Below are positions 11,827-22,487 of a DNA stretch of 64,000 nucleotides, one piece after another. The first letter of the stretch is position 1; every line of letters begins with the position of its first letter. A model generated the notes under the pieces. It did not search any database. It saw nothing but the letters and a program-made list of their open reading frames with translations, and was not told the DNA's origin. The stretch comes from Molanna angustata (Eukaryota > Arthropoda > Insecta > Trichoptera > Molannidae), in NCBI GenBank assembly GCA_963576475.1, contig OY754978.1, positions 14,762,218 to 14,826,217 of the forward strand, given 5' to 3'. Both the position numbers and the translations under genes were made by a program.

Positions 11827-12010
11827 GGGGGGCAAGTCTGGTTCGACCGGCGAAATCAAAACCCTAGTGATTACCCATATCATGAATATAATTATCGTAT
11901 GGAGTTCTATGACATCTAAAGATATTGTAGAACTCCATATAAGAATTATATCCATGATATGGGTAATCACGAGGGTTTTGATTTCGCCGATTGAACCAGA
12001 CTTGCCCCCC
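11827..12010. mobile_element. MITE A, copy 2 (near-complete palindrome)
   Basis: Starts GGGGGGCAAGTCTGGTTCGA and ends CAGACTTGCCCCCC, with complementary arms over the whole 184 bp around a centre TGACATCTAAAGATATTG. Both arms share the copy-specific GTGATTACCCAT / ATGGGTAATCAC variant. Flanking CCT / AGG extends the inverted match by three bases. No clear target duplication. Confidence 0.93.
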
Positions 12011-12490
12011 AGGATTGTGAATGGAATCGCTGTCCCGTATCCCGGATGAATGCCTGGTTGTCCCGAAAATTCAATGGAATCTAATCTTAAAAATATAACT
12101 ACATATTGTTTACATGCAGATTAGCGCGCAAACTCACTTCCAATTTCAGCAACCTGTATAGTTCAATTATTTCAATTCCAACCCAGTCTGTATAGTGTTG
12201 ACATATGTGGCTAAAGGCTAAATTTTCATGCATACAAAAGTTTGCTGACTGATAATGACGATGTTCATTATTGAGTTATTTGTCCTGGAATCGCCGCGGA
12301 AAAGGTTGACAACCCTACGTATACGTGAATAGATGACTATATTTCTCGAATACCAGTTTTTCTCCTTACAAACCACTCAGAGCACATATTTCTATTAATT
12401 AATCATTAAATTTTTTACATCATTACAAATCAATACAAGTCATTGTATTTATTTGTTGAATAACCTACACACAAGTGCACATAATACTAA
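12011..12490. other. No gene seen
   Basis: Mixed-composition DNA. No splice-flanked coding stretch or known repeat is visible. Confidence 0.4.
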
Positions 12491-12545
12491 TAAACACTTC
12501 CTTGCACCCTTCGCAAGTGGCGAGTTTATTTCCGTATGTCCAGCA
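12491..12545 (-). repeat. SINE family 2 tail fragment
   Basis: ACACTTCCTTGCACCCTTCG and AAGTGGCGAGTTTATT match the family 2 tail on the minus strand; the head is absent. Confidence 0.8.
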
Positions 12546-12596
12546 CCTACAAACCCATAAAAATACAGTCAAGTACATCAGAACAATTTCAAACAT

Positions 12597-13270
12597 ACAG
12601 TGGATTACGCCAGGGCGTTGCACTGGCGTGCCTACTGTAGGTACAATATACCTAGTGCTGGAAAAAGCCATAAGGGACTCAATATACAGAGAACCGGTAC
12701 CATTTTTAGAAAGTACATCTGGTAGAATCTGTTAGATTCTTCACCTACCTGGGATTATTGGTCACCTCGGACAATAATATAAGCATGGAAATAAAAGTGA
12801 GGCTTACAGTGTCTAATAGATGTTACTCAAACATCTCAAGTCTAGATTAATCTCGCGAAATACTAAGGTCTTTATATACACAACTCTTCTCCGACCAGTC
12901 CTAACATACGGAGCGAAATGTTGGGCACTGACTTAAAATTGAAAGGGAGATATTAAGGAAAATCTTTGGCCGAACAAACAATGGAGTGGCCTGGAGAATA
13001 CGATAAATCATGAGCTAAATACAATGTACAAAGAAACAAATAAAGTCCAATTTATTAAAATTCAGCGCCTACGTTGGCTTGGACATGTTTGCCGGATGGA
13101 TGATGACCGTATTCCTCAAAAGGTATTAGACACCTGTAAAGAAAAAGTAGAGTCAGACCTAGGTTGAGATGGCTGGACGACGTGCTGTGCGATATAAGAC
13201 AACTAATAAATTGGAGAATGGCGGTCGATAGGGAGGGATGGAGGAGGCCAGGGTCCGTAGTGGACTATAG
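12597..13270 (+). pseudogene. Non-LTR retrotransposon RT fragment (LINE family B, (GAT)n tail)
   Basis: The 5' part reads GLRQGVALACL and LEKAIRDS, the conserved block just before the YADD box in insect RTE-like reverse transcriptases. The YADD segment itself is deleted. The thread resumes with VRFFTYLGLLVTSDNN, then YTTLLRPVLTYGAKCWALT, IQRLRWLGHVCRMDDDR and RPRLRWLDDV in shifting frames. The 3' end is GCCAGTGATGATGATAG, a (GAT)n-type tail also seen at 15.8-16.0 and 45.9 kb. Frameshifts and stops make it dead. RTE-like is the best guess for the clade. Confidence 0.85.
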
Positions 13271-13924
13271 CGCCAGTGATGATGATAGTTACGCCGTAAA
13301 TGTTATTTTTATTTAAATACTATTCATACAGCACGTAAGCAATGAAACGGATGTTTTTATATGTGTTGAGATAACAATTTATGCATAATTTTTATTGGAT
13401 TTATTGTTCTCAAATCACACAAAATACATAATATATAGGTAAACAATTCTATATTCTTGTATAATGTGAGATAATGAGACTTCAATTGAAACATAGTAAT
13501 CATTTTGTTACCCATTATTTAAACATAAATATTCAAATTAGTTTTTTGTTCGCTCAAACGATATTAAGTAGATATGTATATAAGATGAGACACGATAAAA
13601 AGATTGAACAGAAAAATTTCGTAATACTATAAAAAATCGTGATAATTAGTTAGGTTTTTATTGATGGGGGAACTAATGAATAGGAAATGTTACTAGGTGT
13701 TCAAGACAATTGATTTCATTGTATATATTTATTTATAAAATAATATCTACAAAGGCTAATTATTGCCGTACCTAAGTAATCTCTTCCAAAGATTACTTAC
13801 ATGGATGAAATTGTTTAAGTTTTGTACGCCTACCTGGTCGACCCATTTTATTTTATTATTTCTAGTAAGTAAAATGGCCTGTTTAATCATTTTAACCGTC
13901 CTCGTGAGTCCTATTATAGTTCTT
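13271..13924. other. No confirmed gene; weak candidate first exon inside
   Basis: Mostly AT-rich. At 13874-13903 an ATG in good context (AAAATGG) opens ten codons reading MACLIILTVL and ends at a GTGAGT donor. This could be a signal-peptide exon but could easily be chance. Confidence 0.3.
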
Positions 13925-14350
13925 CTTCTTCCTTTTCATAGATCCGAAGATCTGTTTCTACCGCTATTCTGTCTCCTGCGATGTGGACTGCCAACTGTCT
14001 CGCCATCTCTTTGGAGGTCTTCCTGGTGGTCTTCTTCCAGCTGGGTTCTCCTGGAGAGCGATACGTGGGAGTCTATTTTAAGCCATTCTGTTTACAAGTG
14101 AGCTCAAATATCGCCTCCGCTGTCTTCCCCATCTGACGATGTCTTCCGTACTACACTTTTTTCTTATTTCGGTATTTCGAATTCGGTCTCTTAGAGTGTT
14201 TCCGGTTATACACCTCAATGTCCTCATCTCTGATGTTCTCAGAAGAGATTTTGTTCTCGTTGTGTCTGCTCTGGTCTCTACTCCGTAGGTGGCAATGGGT
14301 CTTACACATGTTTTATATATTCGGACTTTGCTTTCGATATTCATGTGTTT
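13925..14350 (-). pseudogene. RTE-like non-LTR RT, 3' fragment
   Basis: On the minus strand 14344-14078 reads KVRIYKTCVRPIATYGVETR, then TKSLLRTSEMRTLRCITG, LRDRIRN and EDIVRWGRQRRRYLSSLVNRM. This is the region downstream of the polymerase core in insect RTE-like elements. It hits a stop after VNRMA, where live elements continue. Further minus-strand sequence to about 13925 is GC-richer and resembles the element's tail. A related but different fragment lies at 19.6 kb. Confidence 0.85.
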
Positions 14351-14432
14351 ATTCCTCCATATACTTTCCTTTAGACATCCTGATATTGCAGCTGCTCTAT
14401 TTTAGTTCATTTAACTTAACCTTACCTAATCC

Positions 14433-14516
14433 ACTCTGAAACACTGGAAACTTGGAATAAATTGCCACATGGCAATAAGCTTGCAACTAACATAGGATGT
14501 GATGAAGTGTTTTATA
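14433..14516 (+). repeat. SINE family 2 tail fragment
   Basis: TCTGAAACACTGGAAACTTG, AAATTGCCACATGGCAATA and a diverged tail match family 2 read forward; the tRNA head is missing. Confidence 0.7.
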
Positions 14517-15372
14517 AATAAATCAATTATTTGCTATTTTTGAAATATAAATTAGCTATAAACCACTTGTTTTAGCTATAAACCACTTGCTGTCTAAATA
14601 AAATTTTGGATGCTTTAGTAGTAAGATAACTTGTCAATTCTCAATTAGATTGTGTTCGCCTTTTTTTTAATTTTCTTTTCTGCCTCACCTTCAAAATGTA
14701 TACAATCATTCACGGAGACAAAATGCTCATTGATATAATATGTATGTAAGATTTTATTTTATTTTCCCACGACACATCTTTGCGTTTCGCGGAGAGATGA
14801 ATCAACAATAATTTAAACAATATGTCATTATAATATATATGCTTTTAAGGTTTACTTCCGCAAACTCTATTGAGTAGTCTATTGTTTATGGTGTATGAGT
14901 TCATACAACTCTTAAAAATATAACTACCAGCGGCCTCCAAAGTAATCATCTTGTAATTTATTGATTTCACACTCTGACTTAAGATTAATTGTACACGAAC
15001 CACGAATTCATGGATGAGTGTTGATAGAGTGGGACGCTATGATTATGTCAAATATTGTCAAAACTAAAATGTGATGATGCGTGCAAATACTTCTTATTGA
15101 TCATAAACCTCACTCTTGTGGATCGTGAACACTTTGCATAACACCATATACTATTTTTCTCCACTCTTTCCCAACTGCAGCCAGGTGGACTTCAAGAGGC
15201 ATACAAATACATCTGTAATACAAATAAGAATGTAAGAGAGGCATACAAATAAGAATCTAATTTATAGCTTATTGACATAGTTGAAAAATGAACTATATTA
15301 AATTTAATATTTGATTTATCTACATATGTACAACTTAGCTCAGGGTAGGCTTTGTTGCGAGGTTAATGTTAT
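14517..15372. other. No gene seen
   Basis: TTAGCTATAAACCACTTG occurs twice in tandem near 14555. Otherwise featureless. Confidence 0.4.
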
Positions 15373-15538
15373 TTTTTTACATAAAAATGAATATGTCCTT
15401 GAAACAAATAGGTCCTTGAAACTATTCTTAAACTAAGAACACATGCTTGTACTAGGTGAACGAAATCGGTCGAGGCAGGATTCGAACTCACGACCACTAG
15501 ATTACAAATACATCGCTTTGCCATCGACCCATCTTAAA
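15373..15538 (-). mobile_element. SINE family 1, decayed copy
   Basis: Minus strand: head with GAGTTCGAATCCTGCC, then CGACCGATTTCGTTCACC. The tail carries an internal duplication of the AGGACATATTCATTTTT end. The A-box half is heavily mutated. Confidence 0.82.
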
Positions 15539-15774
15539 AATGTAATTGAAAGTTTATTTCATTTTTGTTTAGAATATTATTATGTTATAAGTGTCGAGAT
15601 GGTATAAATAAATAAATAAATTTGTATAGGCTCGGTAAGTATTCGTTCAAAGATAGTCAACCTTAAATAGAGAATATTCTAACTATCGATTTGTTCAAGA
15701 TAATTTATTTCTCTTAACATATCAATACGATATAATCACGAACTGCAAACATTATAATATGACGAACCTAACAT

Positions 15775-16045
15775 TGTACAAGTCATAAAAGTACGTAAAC
15801 AGCAATGGTTGGGACATGTAAGCCGGTTGAATGATGATCGTATCCCCAAAAAGGTTCTTAATGTCAATCCAGAGGGCCGAAAAAGTAGAGACACGTCCAA
15901 GCTAAGATAGCTGTATAACACAGAAGACGACATAAGGGCGATCGGAATCACAAACTGGAGGAGAGCGGCGAAGGACAGGGACTGTTAGGGAAGGATTCTG
16001 GAGGAGGCCAGGACCCACACATGGCTGTAGAACCAATGATGATTA
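15775..16045 (+). pseudogene. LINE family B 3' fragment
   Basis: Reads VRKQQWLGHVSRLNDDRIP then KKVLNVNPEGRKSRD, a stop, EDDIRAIGITNWRRAAKDRD, a stop, and EEARTHTW. It is a homologue of 13.0-13.27 kb ending in CCAATGATGATTATG. Stops show it is dead. Confidence 0.78.
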
Positions 16046-17355
16046 TGTATATTTTACTCTTATTGAAAGGTAATTTTCCAACAAATAATTTCAACACCAC
16101 AGACTGTTCATGAATTACCGGAAGTTCAGACATGAAAATGCGACACAGTTGGATGTTGCATGTACTGGAACCTTACAATCTTTTTTGTAGAATTGATTGA
16201 ACATCTGAGTGATGGTGAAAGTCTCGTGTGAAGTAATTCCAAGACATAATGAAATGAGAGATGCATCAACTTTAACACAATTAACTCCTACAAGTTCACT
16301 TGTATTCCAATTACTATTGTGCAAACTCTTGATGGTACTCGTGAAACAAAACAGACTTGGTATAGAGTAGTAATTTTGCTGGACTGACAATCCAGATACT
16401 CGGTTTTGAAATAAATTTATTTCATTTTTGCATTGTATAAAATTTCAATAGTTTAAAATAACCAATCACAAGAACCTGTAAGCTCCTCCTACATAATTAT
16501 TCTTTAAATATAAGTAAAATTTGTCAACATAGTCATAAGCTAGTAAATGCCCTAACATGGAGAAATAGGCCTATCGCACATAATAAAATTCATGTAGAAT
16601 CAAAAAGTGGTTTACTTTTAATTATAGACATAATTTATAATGGAATTCTACAAAATAAAAACTTCGACGATCATTATGAGTAATGAAATGTTTATTATTA
16701 GCATATTTTAGATAATCTTACAGAAATATATGCTATACCTACAAATTAACGTTTAATTCCTATAAATATTTATTCAACAGTTATTTTTTATATCTCATTT
16801 CATATGATTTTCACCATAAAAGTATCAACTTAATTTGAAATCTATATTATTTGAACTGCAATGAGAGATTTCAAAATAAAGATATTGCAATGGTTTCAAA
16901 ATTGGAATAAGACGTAACGATACAATTTTGTGGCGTTAGACTGAAAACATAGCTTGATTTAATCCGATTAAAATGTATTTGACTCAGTTACCGCTAAATT
17001 TGTTTGATTATTTTGTAAAATAAATATTATGAAGGTATGTATAATACATGACATTATAGGAATTGCACATTCGTCGTGTGGTCATCTCGTTAGCAATGTT
17101 GTGTTTCATTTCTCTAATCCCGTTATGTTGAAGAACATTTCACTTTTGTTAACAATTGAATTATATTTGTCTTGAGTCTTAATGGCCCCCGACTTAAAGA
17201 GAGCGGAAACAAGACGTCGGACTTGGTTGAAAACGAGATTTATTTAAATTTCTCCCACTCGCATATTTACAACAACTGACATTGATTCGATCTTGCTCGT
17301 TCATTAATCCAAACCACTCCAATATGTGATGTGATGCGATATTTATTACATTTCA
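16046..17355. other. No gene recognised
   Basis: A 91-codon minus-strand open stretch (16390-16115) has no recognised domain. The rest is AT-rich. A GC-richer patch (17180-17290) resembles nothing I know. Confidence 0.35.
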
Positions 17356-17552
17356 AATTGAGATTTATTACGTTTTAATGATTCTTCATGTTTGCTACTA
17401 CTTTCAAACGAGAAGAAATTGACCCAATCTACACAAGATTTCATTATAAACAAAAAATAATCTTGAACGTTAAAAGAAATCACCATGTTTGATTCATTTA
17501 TAACTTTCGATAGTTTAGGGTACCTATATGTAAGTATACATTCAAATTATCC
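17356..17552 (-). repeat. Near-identical inverted ~200-bp repeat, copy 2
   Basis: Reverse complement of 11289-11490, about 5.9 kb away. See copy 1. Confidence 0.85.
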
Positions 17553-19579
17553 ATTTAGTCAACATTATCAAATGCATAATTTTGAACTATAATCCCTCAA
17601 AAATATGTTTAACCTATGTACTTCAAAACAGAGGTTTCCAACTCATTATATCATCAACAAAGTATTTATTTTATTTATACATCTACTTGTACATAATATA
17701 AAAAAATATAATTGTACACTGGTAGGCTTATTGCCATTAGGCAATTTCTTCCAACCAACCAGATTACGAAGTATGACAACATTGTGTATGTACAACAGAA
17801 AATAAATAAGAATAAAAGAAATCAAAGAAAATACGTTTAACACTTAAATACTTAATTAAGGACAGGAGAGGAAATCGGATCAGGTGTTCAAGGATAAATA
17901 TTCCTTCTTTAGTTTTTTCTTGAAAATACAAAGTGAGTTAGACGACGCAATATCCGGACTTAGGCTATTCCATAATCTTGCTGATTGTACTTCGAACGAA
18001 GAGCAGAGAAATTATCATAGATTTATATCCATTTTAATTACAGATGTATTCAAAATAACAAAGTTTCAATCCACAAGTGCGAGTATACAAGCGTTTTCGC
18101 TTGAAACAGCTCAGTAAAGCTAATAATGTAATGTAATATAGCATGTAATGTTGGCAACTTACACTGTATTAACGAAAATACATACAATATTTAACATGTT
18201 TATATTTTTAATTTAACGAAAATAGTTTTAAATAAATGTTGCCATTGATGATATATTATATTTTTTATAATTATATCATAAATCGTGAAGGTGTCATAAC
18301 AATTATTATTATTCTGAAATATGTTTGTTGCGAATTAATGGTCCGTCTTTTTCTTTCATTTTGCACGCCGCTGCTAATGAGTCCATTCGCCTCAAGTCTG
18401 CTAAACAAATATATAAAATATCAAACATCATCACTATCCAAAGTGTCTGCCATTAAAATTGGCAATCATAATTATATCAGAGTACGATAATGCCATCCTT
18501 AATAATTGTTATTAATATAATGACACACTTTATTAAAAGAAAAAAGTTCGTTATTAAGTTTTTTGCTAGCTTTCTAGAGAGTTTTTAAAAATATTATGGG
18601 GTAACAAAAAAATCTGAATGTATTTTTACGTGCCGTTCACCGACTTACTTCACGTTCACTTCCTCTAAATAATTCACTATATATACTTAAGTGTAAAATA
18701 AAATACAACAAACACATATCTAGCTTCAATTATATTCTATTCACATTCGTATTTAATATATTTTATCACTTCATATGCATTAACAAAAAACTGTTTAAAT
18801 GTAACACAAAATCAACATTTTTATTTCCAATTTTATTAAGGTATACCTACAAACAGGCTAAGCCTTGTGGAATTTTTGGTCTGTGTAATAGATGTATATA
18901 AGTGTACGTATGTTAAAGTAAATATGTATTATATACTCTGTACCTAAAATTTGTTAAAAAAAATAAATAAATTAAGCGTAATTCATCTATTCATATAATG
19001 TAGGTACTTTATAAACAAATCAATAAAAACATATATTAAAATCAAAATTGATATATCTGAATTCTGAGGCTCTTATCGACATTTTTATTAACTGAACATT
19101 GTTAATGGTTAAAAAATCTCATTTCACAGATATTTAATATGATGTATTTTTTTCATTTTAATTATTAATTTTCCGATGCATCAAGGATATACAAAAAAAG
19201 AATGCCAGTAGCATACCTACATAAATAAATTGCGAGATTTTTACTTGACGATTATGACAAAATCGCTTGATTTCACTTCCTTAAGGGGTATTTTTTTTCG
19301 AATTATATTTTTTATTTCGATCTTGTCATTTATTGTTTTTTTTTATAAATTCATAATTTTTAATATTACGAGCATAAATTATTGAAACATTGGTTATTAG
19401 AAATATAATTGAATTTAAAAATTTTATCCAATGTTTCTTTTCTTTTTTAACAGTATTAGGAATAACCACGTGATATACTCGATTTATTACTATGATTTAT
19501 TGCCTCACAAATTACCTTATTATTTAATTGTTTGGATAGTTTGAGCCCTTTTTGTTCAATGTAATTATGCAAGAAATAA
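17553..19579. other. No gene; one SINE 2 remnant
   Basis: 17725-17765 matches the middle of SINE family 2 (TTATTGCCATTAGGCAATTT then CTTCCAACCAACCAG, minus strand). The remainder is AT-rich with no recognised content. Confidence 0.45.
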
Positions 19580-20060
19580 TTCTAGATGTCAAATCATTGG
19601 GGCTGGGTTACACAATAAGAGATAAAAGCATTGTTATAATATGCTATTCAGATGACGCTTTCCTAATTGCTAATTCCGAAGATGATCTTCGGAGACTGCT
19701 GCATAGATTCTATTAATCCTTTCAAAGATTTAACATGAAAATCTCAGTAGACAAAACAAAAAGCATGGTCACCTCAAAGCATCCAGTACGATGCAAACTT
19801 GTTATCGAAAATAAAACCATAGAACAAGTGATGCGATTTAAGTACCTACTTGGGTGTCCAAATGTCCAGCAGCAATAACATCTTTGACGAGAAGAGCTGA
19901 CAACGCTAGAACAAGAAGCCTCCCAAGAACCACTGAGATGAAAACTCTACGACCCATCGCAGGCGTAACACTTCGTGACAGAGTAAGGAACTCGGAAATA
20001 AGGAGAATCTATAATGTCGAAGATGTTGTGCGATGGGGAAGACCACAAAGATATTTTTTT
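19580..20060 (+). pseudogene. RTE-like non-LTR RT fragment with YSDD box
   Basis: Reads KSLGLGYTIRDKSIVIICYS then DDAFLIANSEDDLRRLLHRF, a stop, SFQRFNMKISVDKTKSMVTS and KHPVRCKLVIENKTIEQVMR. It continues after a deletion into TRSLPRTTEMKTLRPIAG, LRDRVRNSEIRR and EDVVRWGRPQR. The order matches RT motif C through the 3' domain of insect RTE-like elements. Internal stops and a deletion make it dead. It ends about 65 bases before the TTAA palindrome. Confidence 0.85.
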
Positions 20061-20125
20061 AGTTACTTACAATACCTAAATAATTTAAAACTGGTTTTAT
20101 TTAAACTAATTTTACAAGAAAACTA

Positions 20126-20880
20126 TTAAGAGGGTGACTGCTGCCAACGTACCTATTTTTTCATTTTTAATTTGCATCATGCATTACTACAAAACGAATC
20201 ATTTTGAATAAATAACCTAATTAGTTTGGATATTAATAAAGAAAAATATACCTTAATTTTTAATTTATGTTCTGTATATATTCTGGCGTTCGGTTCTCTT
20301 TGCCTACCCCGTAAGGGACATGGCGTGATGGTATGTATGTATGTATGTATGTATATATTCTTGTAGGAAAATAATAAGCATACCCCGATATTTGACATTT
20401 ATATTAAATTTTTTAAAAACTATTAGGTATAGAGCATAATATTTTTTTATAAATCAAAATATCTGGAAAAATACGATGTTACGTTGCATCACGTTAAGTT
20501 AATAAACCAAAAAACTTTTATTTCGCAATAGCGCTGAATGAAAAATAAATGGTTTTTTTTTAGGTTTATTTACTAAACCTGAAGCATTCATGCAACGTCG
20601 CCTCATATTTTTATAGATATTTTTGTATTCTTTAATTTAAAAAAAAATATGTTAAACTACGCCTTATATTTTATTAAAAATATAAGATACACGTTGAAAA
20701 TCGGGGTATGCCATTATTTTTTTACAAGAATTTATACAGAAAATTATCAAAAAGTAAAGATATATTTTTCTTTATTAATACCCAAACTATCTAAATTATT
20801 TTTTTGAAAACGATTTGATATGAAATAATTATGGTATATCAAATTGAAAATACGTACGTTGGCAGCAGTCCCCCCCTTAA
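20126..20880. mobile_element. Palindromic TTAA-type MITE, copy 2
   Basis: Begins TTAAGAGGGTGACTGCTGCC and ends GGCAGCAGTC, CCCCCCTTAA. Complementary arms of about 300 bp match copy 1 at 3544-4211 in inverted orientation. TTAA at both ends suggests a target duplication. A short LINE family A fragment sits in the left arm. Confidence 0.88.
20284..20352 (+). mobile_element. LINE family A, 5'-truncated 3' end (~70 bp)
   Basis: Encodes only WRSVLFAYPVRDMA and stop, then GGTATGTATGTATGTATGT. It is flanked by a direct repeat of about 9-11 bases (GTATATATTCT), visible because the uninterrupted site exists in the other TTAA-palindrome copy. It is a textbook target-primed insertion. Confidence 0.9.
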
Positions 20881-21004
20881 ATATATCTGTAAAAATAAAC
20901 TAATATTATTAAATATTAAGTGACTGTATTATATAATGTAATTACTGTATTATGTATCACTTTTTTTCTTTATAAACAAAAAATAAAAATAAAAAAAAAC
21001 TGTT

Positions 21005-21458
21005 TGTTAGCGCCACACTTCTCGAGTTGGTGTCAAACCCCCCCCCCCCCCCCCCCCACCCCACTCCACCCCAGTCCGCCCATCCTTCAGTGTATCGTTG
21101 TCCTTGCGATCGAGCCGAGCGATTTATCGAGCGATGTATCGGCGTACAAGAAAAAGTGTGACATAGATTGACCACGAGTGTCAAGTATCATTTTATGTAT
21201 ATTGTATTCGTCCTGTTAATCCTGTGTTCTGTGTACTAAAACTATAGTGCATCATTGTGGATCAGAGAGTTCAAGGAGATGTCAACCGGTTGACCGCCAT
21301 CGGTGAATTACGAGATCACAAGGTAGGTCGCTTGGCATCACATCACTGTTCCATCAATCCTATCATTAAACAATTATACAGTCCACTGTTTCCATCAGCA
21401 AAGCCCTTCCAACCGAGGAGGGGCGGTTTGCCAGGGAATCCATATCGAAGCGTTAACA
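21005..21458 (+). repeat. 5' LTR of the BEL/Pao element
   Basis: Starts TGTTAGCGCC and ends AGCGTTAACA, giving TGTTA/TAACA inverted ends. Contains a run of 20 C near 21038-21057. Apart from that tract it matches the 3' LTR base for base on inspection. Confidence 0.97.
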
Positions 21459-21463
21459 TTTTC

Positions 21464-21481
21464 TGGTCCTTCGAGCCGGAT
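21464..21481 (+). promoter_or_regulatory. Primer-binding site, complementary to tRNA-Tyr 3' end
   Basis: TGGTCCTTCGAGCCGGAT lies 5 bases after the LTR. It is the reverse complement of the CCA-bearing 3' end of animal tRNA-Tyr (acceptor CCTTCGA). The tRNA match rests on knowledge of that tRNA, not on a search. Confidence 0.82.
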
Positions 21482-21702
21482 TATTATATTGGAAATATTC
21501 GAATCTAATATATGAATTGGCAGCCTTTGTTTCATATTATAAATAACATTTTATTCTGTAAATTTATTAATTTTTAATATACAAATATCGTATTTCGATC
21601 TAATAAGTGCATGCATGTAACATTGATATAAAGATAGGTAGTAATAATTATAAGAATAAAAGGTACTCAGTTAATATAAATGCATTTTTTGTCAATCGTA
21701 AT

Positions 21703-21800
21703 CATACCGGCCTTGGTCTAGCGGTTAGGTTTGTGTTGAATCTATGAAAGACCATTGTTAGGTATTTATGTCGAGGGTTCAAATCACGCTTCATGCGATA
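21703..21800 (+). repeat. tRNA-like segment in the retrotransposon leader
   Basis: CCTTGGTCTAGCGGTTAGG resembles a pol III A box. GAGGGTTCAAATCACG resembles a B box, at tRNA-like spacing. The implied acceptor and anticodon stems do not form convincingly, so it is a tRNA-derived remnant carried inside the mobile element. Confidence 0.6.
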
Positions 21801-22311
21801 TATTTTATTTTTAATTTAAAATAAATAATTCAATTAATTTCACGACATCTATAAACGAAATCTGAAAACTTTCATAACAAATATACTACGAAACCTGCCG
21901 TGGTTTGTGTCTCCGCTAGAGGTCGTTTATGTTTATCATTCGTGTCATTATTGAGTATAAAATAACGGCAAAATAACGGTACCTCACCAAAACGCGTGAA
22001 CGAGTGTATTTATGAGGCACGTGTTACTGGATTAATTAGACCCGCCGATGTCGGCGACGGTTTTACTAGCTTCGTTCGCTGTTCGCTAATAAGTGAGGAC
22101 CACCAAGTTATACGTTTATACATAGGTACCAAGTAGCGACTTATTGATAAATATTATGTTTTATTGTATTTGAGAATCAGAAAATAATACCTATCACATT
22201 ATTTTCATTTTGTTAGTTTTAAATGTACCTATCGTAGTCTAGTAAGTTGATCATAGTACATATTTTAGGGTTTATTATAAATACTTATACATACAAATAT
22301 AGGTATTGTAT

Positions 22312-22378
22312 ACATACATACCATCACGGCATATCCCGCGTGTGGGGTAACCAGCGACAGGTGTGTGGGTGTGTGAAT
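22312..22378 (-). repeat. Repeat X 3'-end fragment in the retrotransposon leader
   Basis: ATACATACCATCACGGCATA, TCCCGCGTGTGGGGTAACC and AGCGACAGGTGTGTGGGTGT match the 3' end of family X on the minus strand. It lies 110 bases before the gag-pol start. Confidence 0.8.
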
Positions 22379-22487
22379 TTTATATATTTAATTGGTAAAT
22401 TAAAATATAAATTTGTTTACGTAAATTGTTAATAATATCTTTCGTTTATAATATTCAGGGAAAATAAATACGTTATTTACATTTATC

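Noticed and set aside
16115..16390. 91-codon minus-strand gene
   Set aside because: No domain recognised, no splice or start evidence. Length is within chance expectation for this window.
21257..21508. Small protein encoded in the LTR
   Set aside because: It starts at a non-ATG codon, spans the LTR/leader border, and repeats in the 3' LTR simply because the LTRs are identical.
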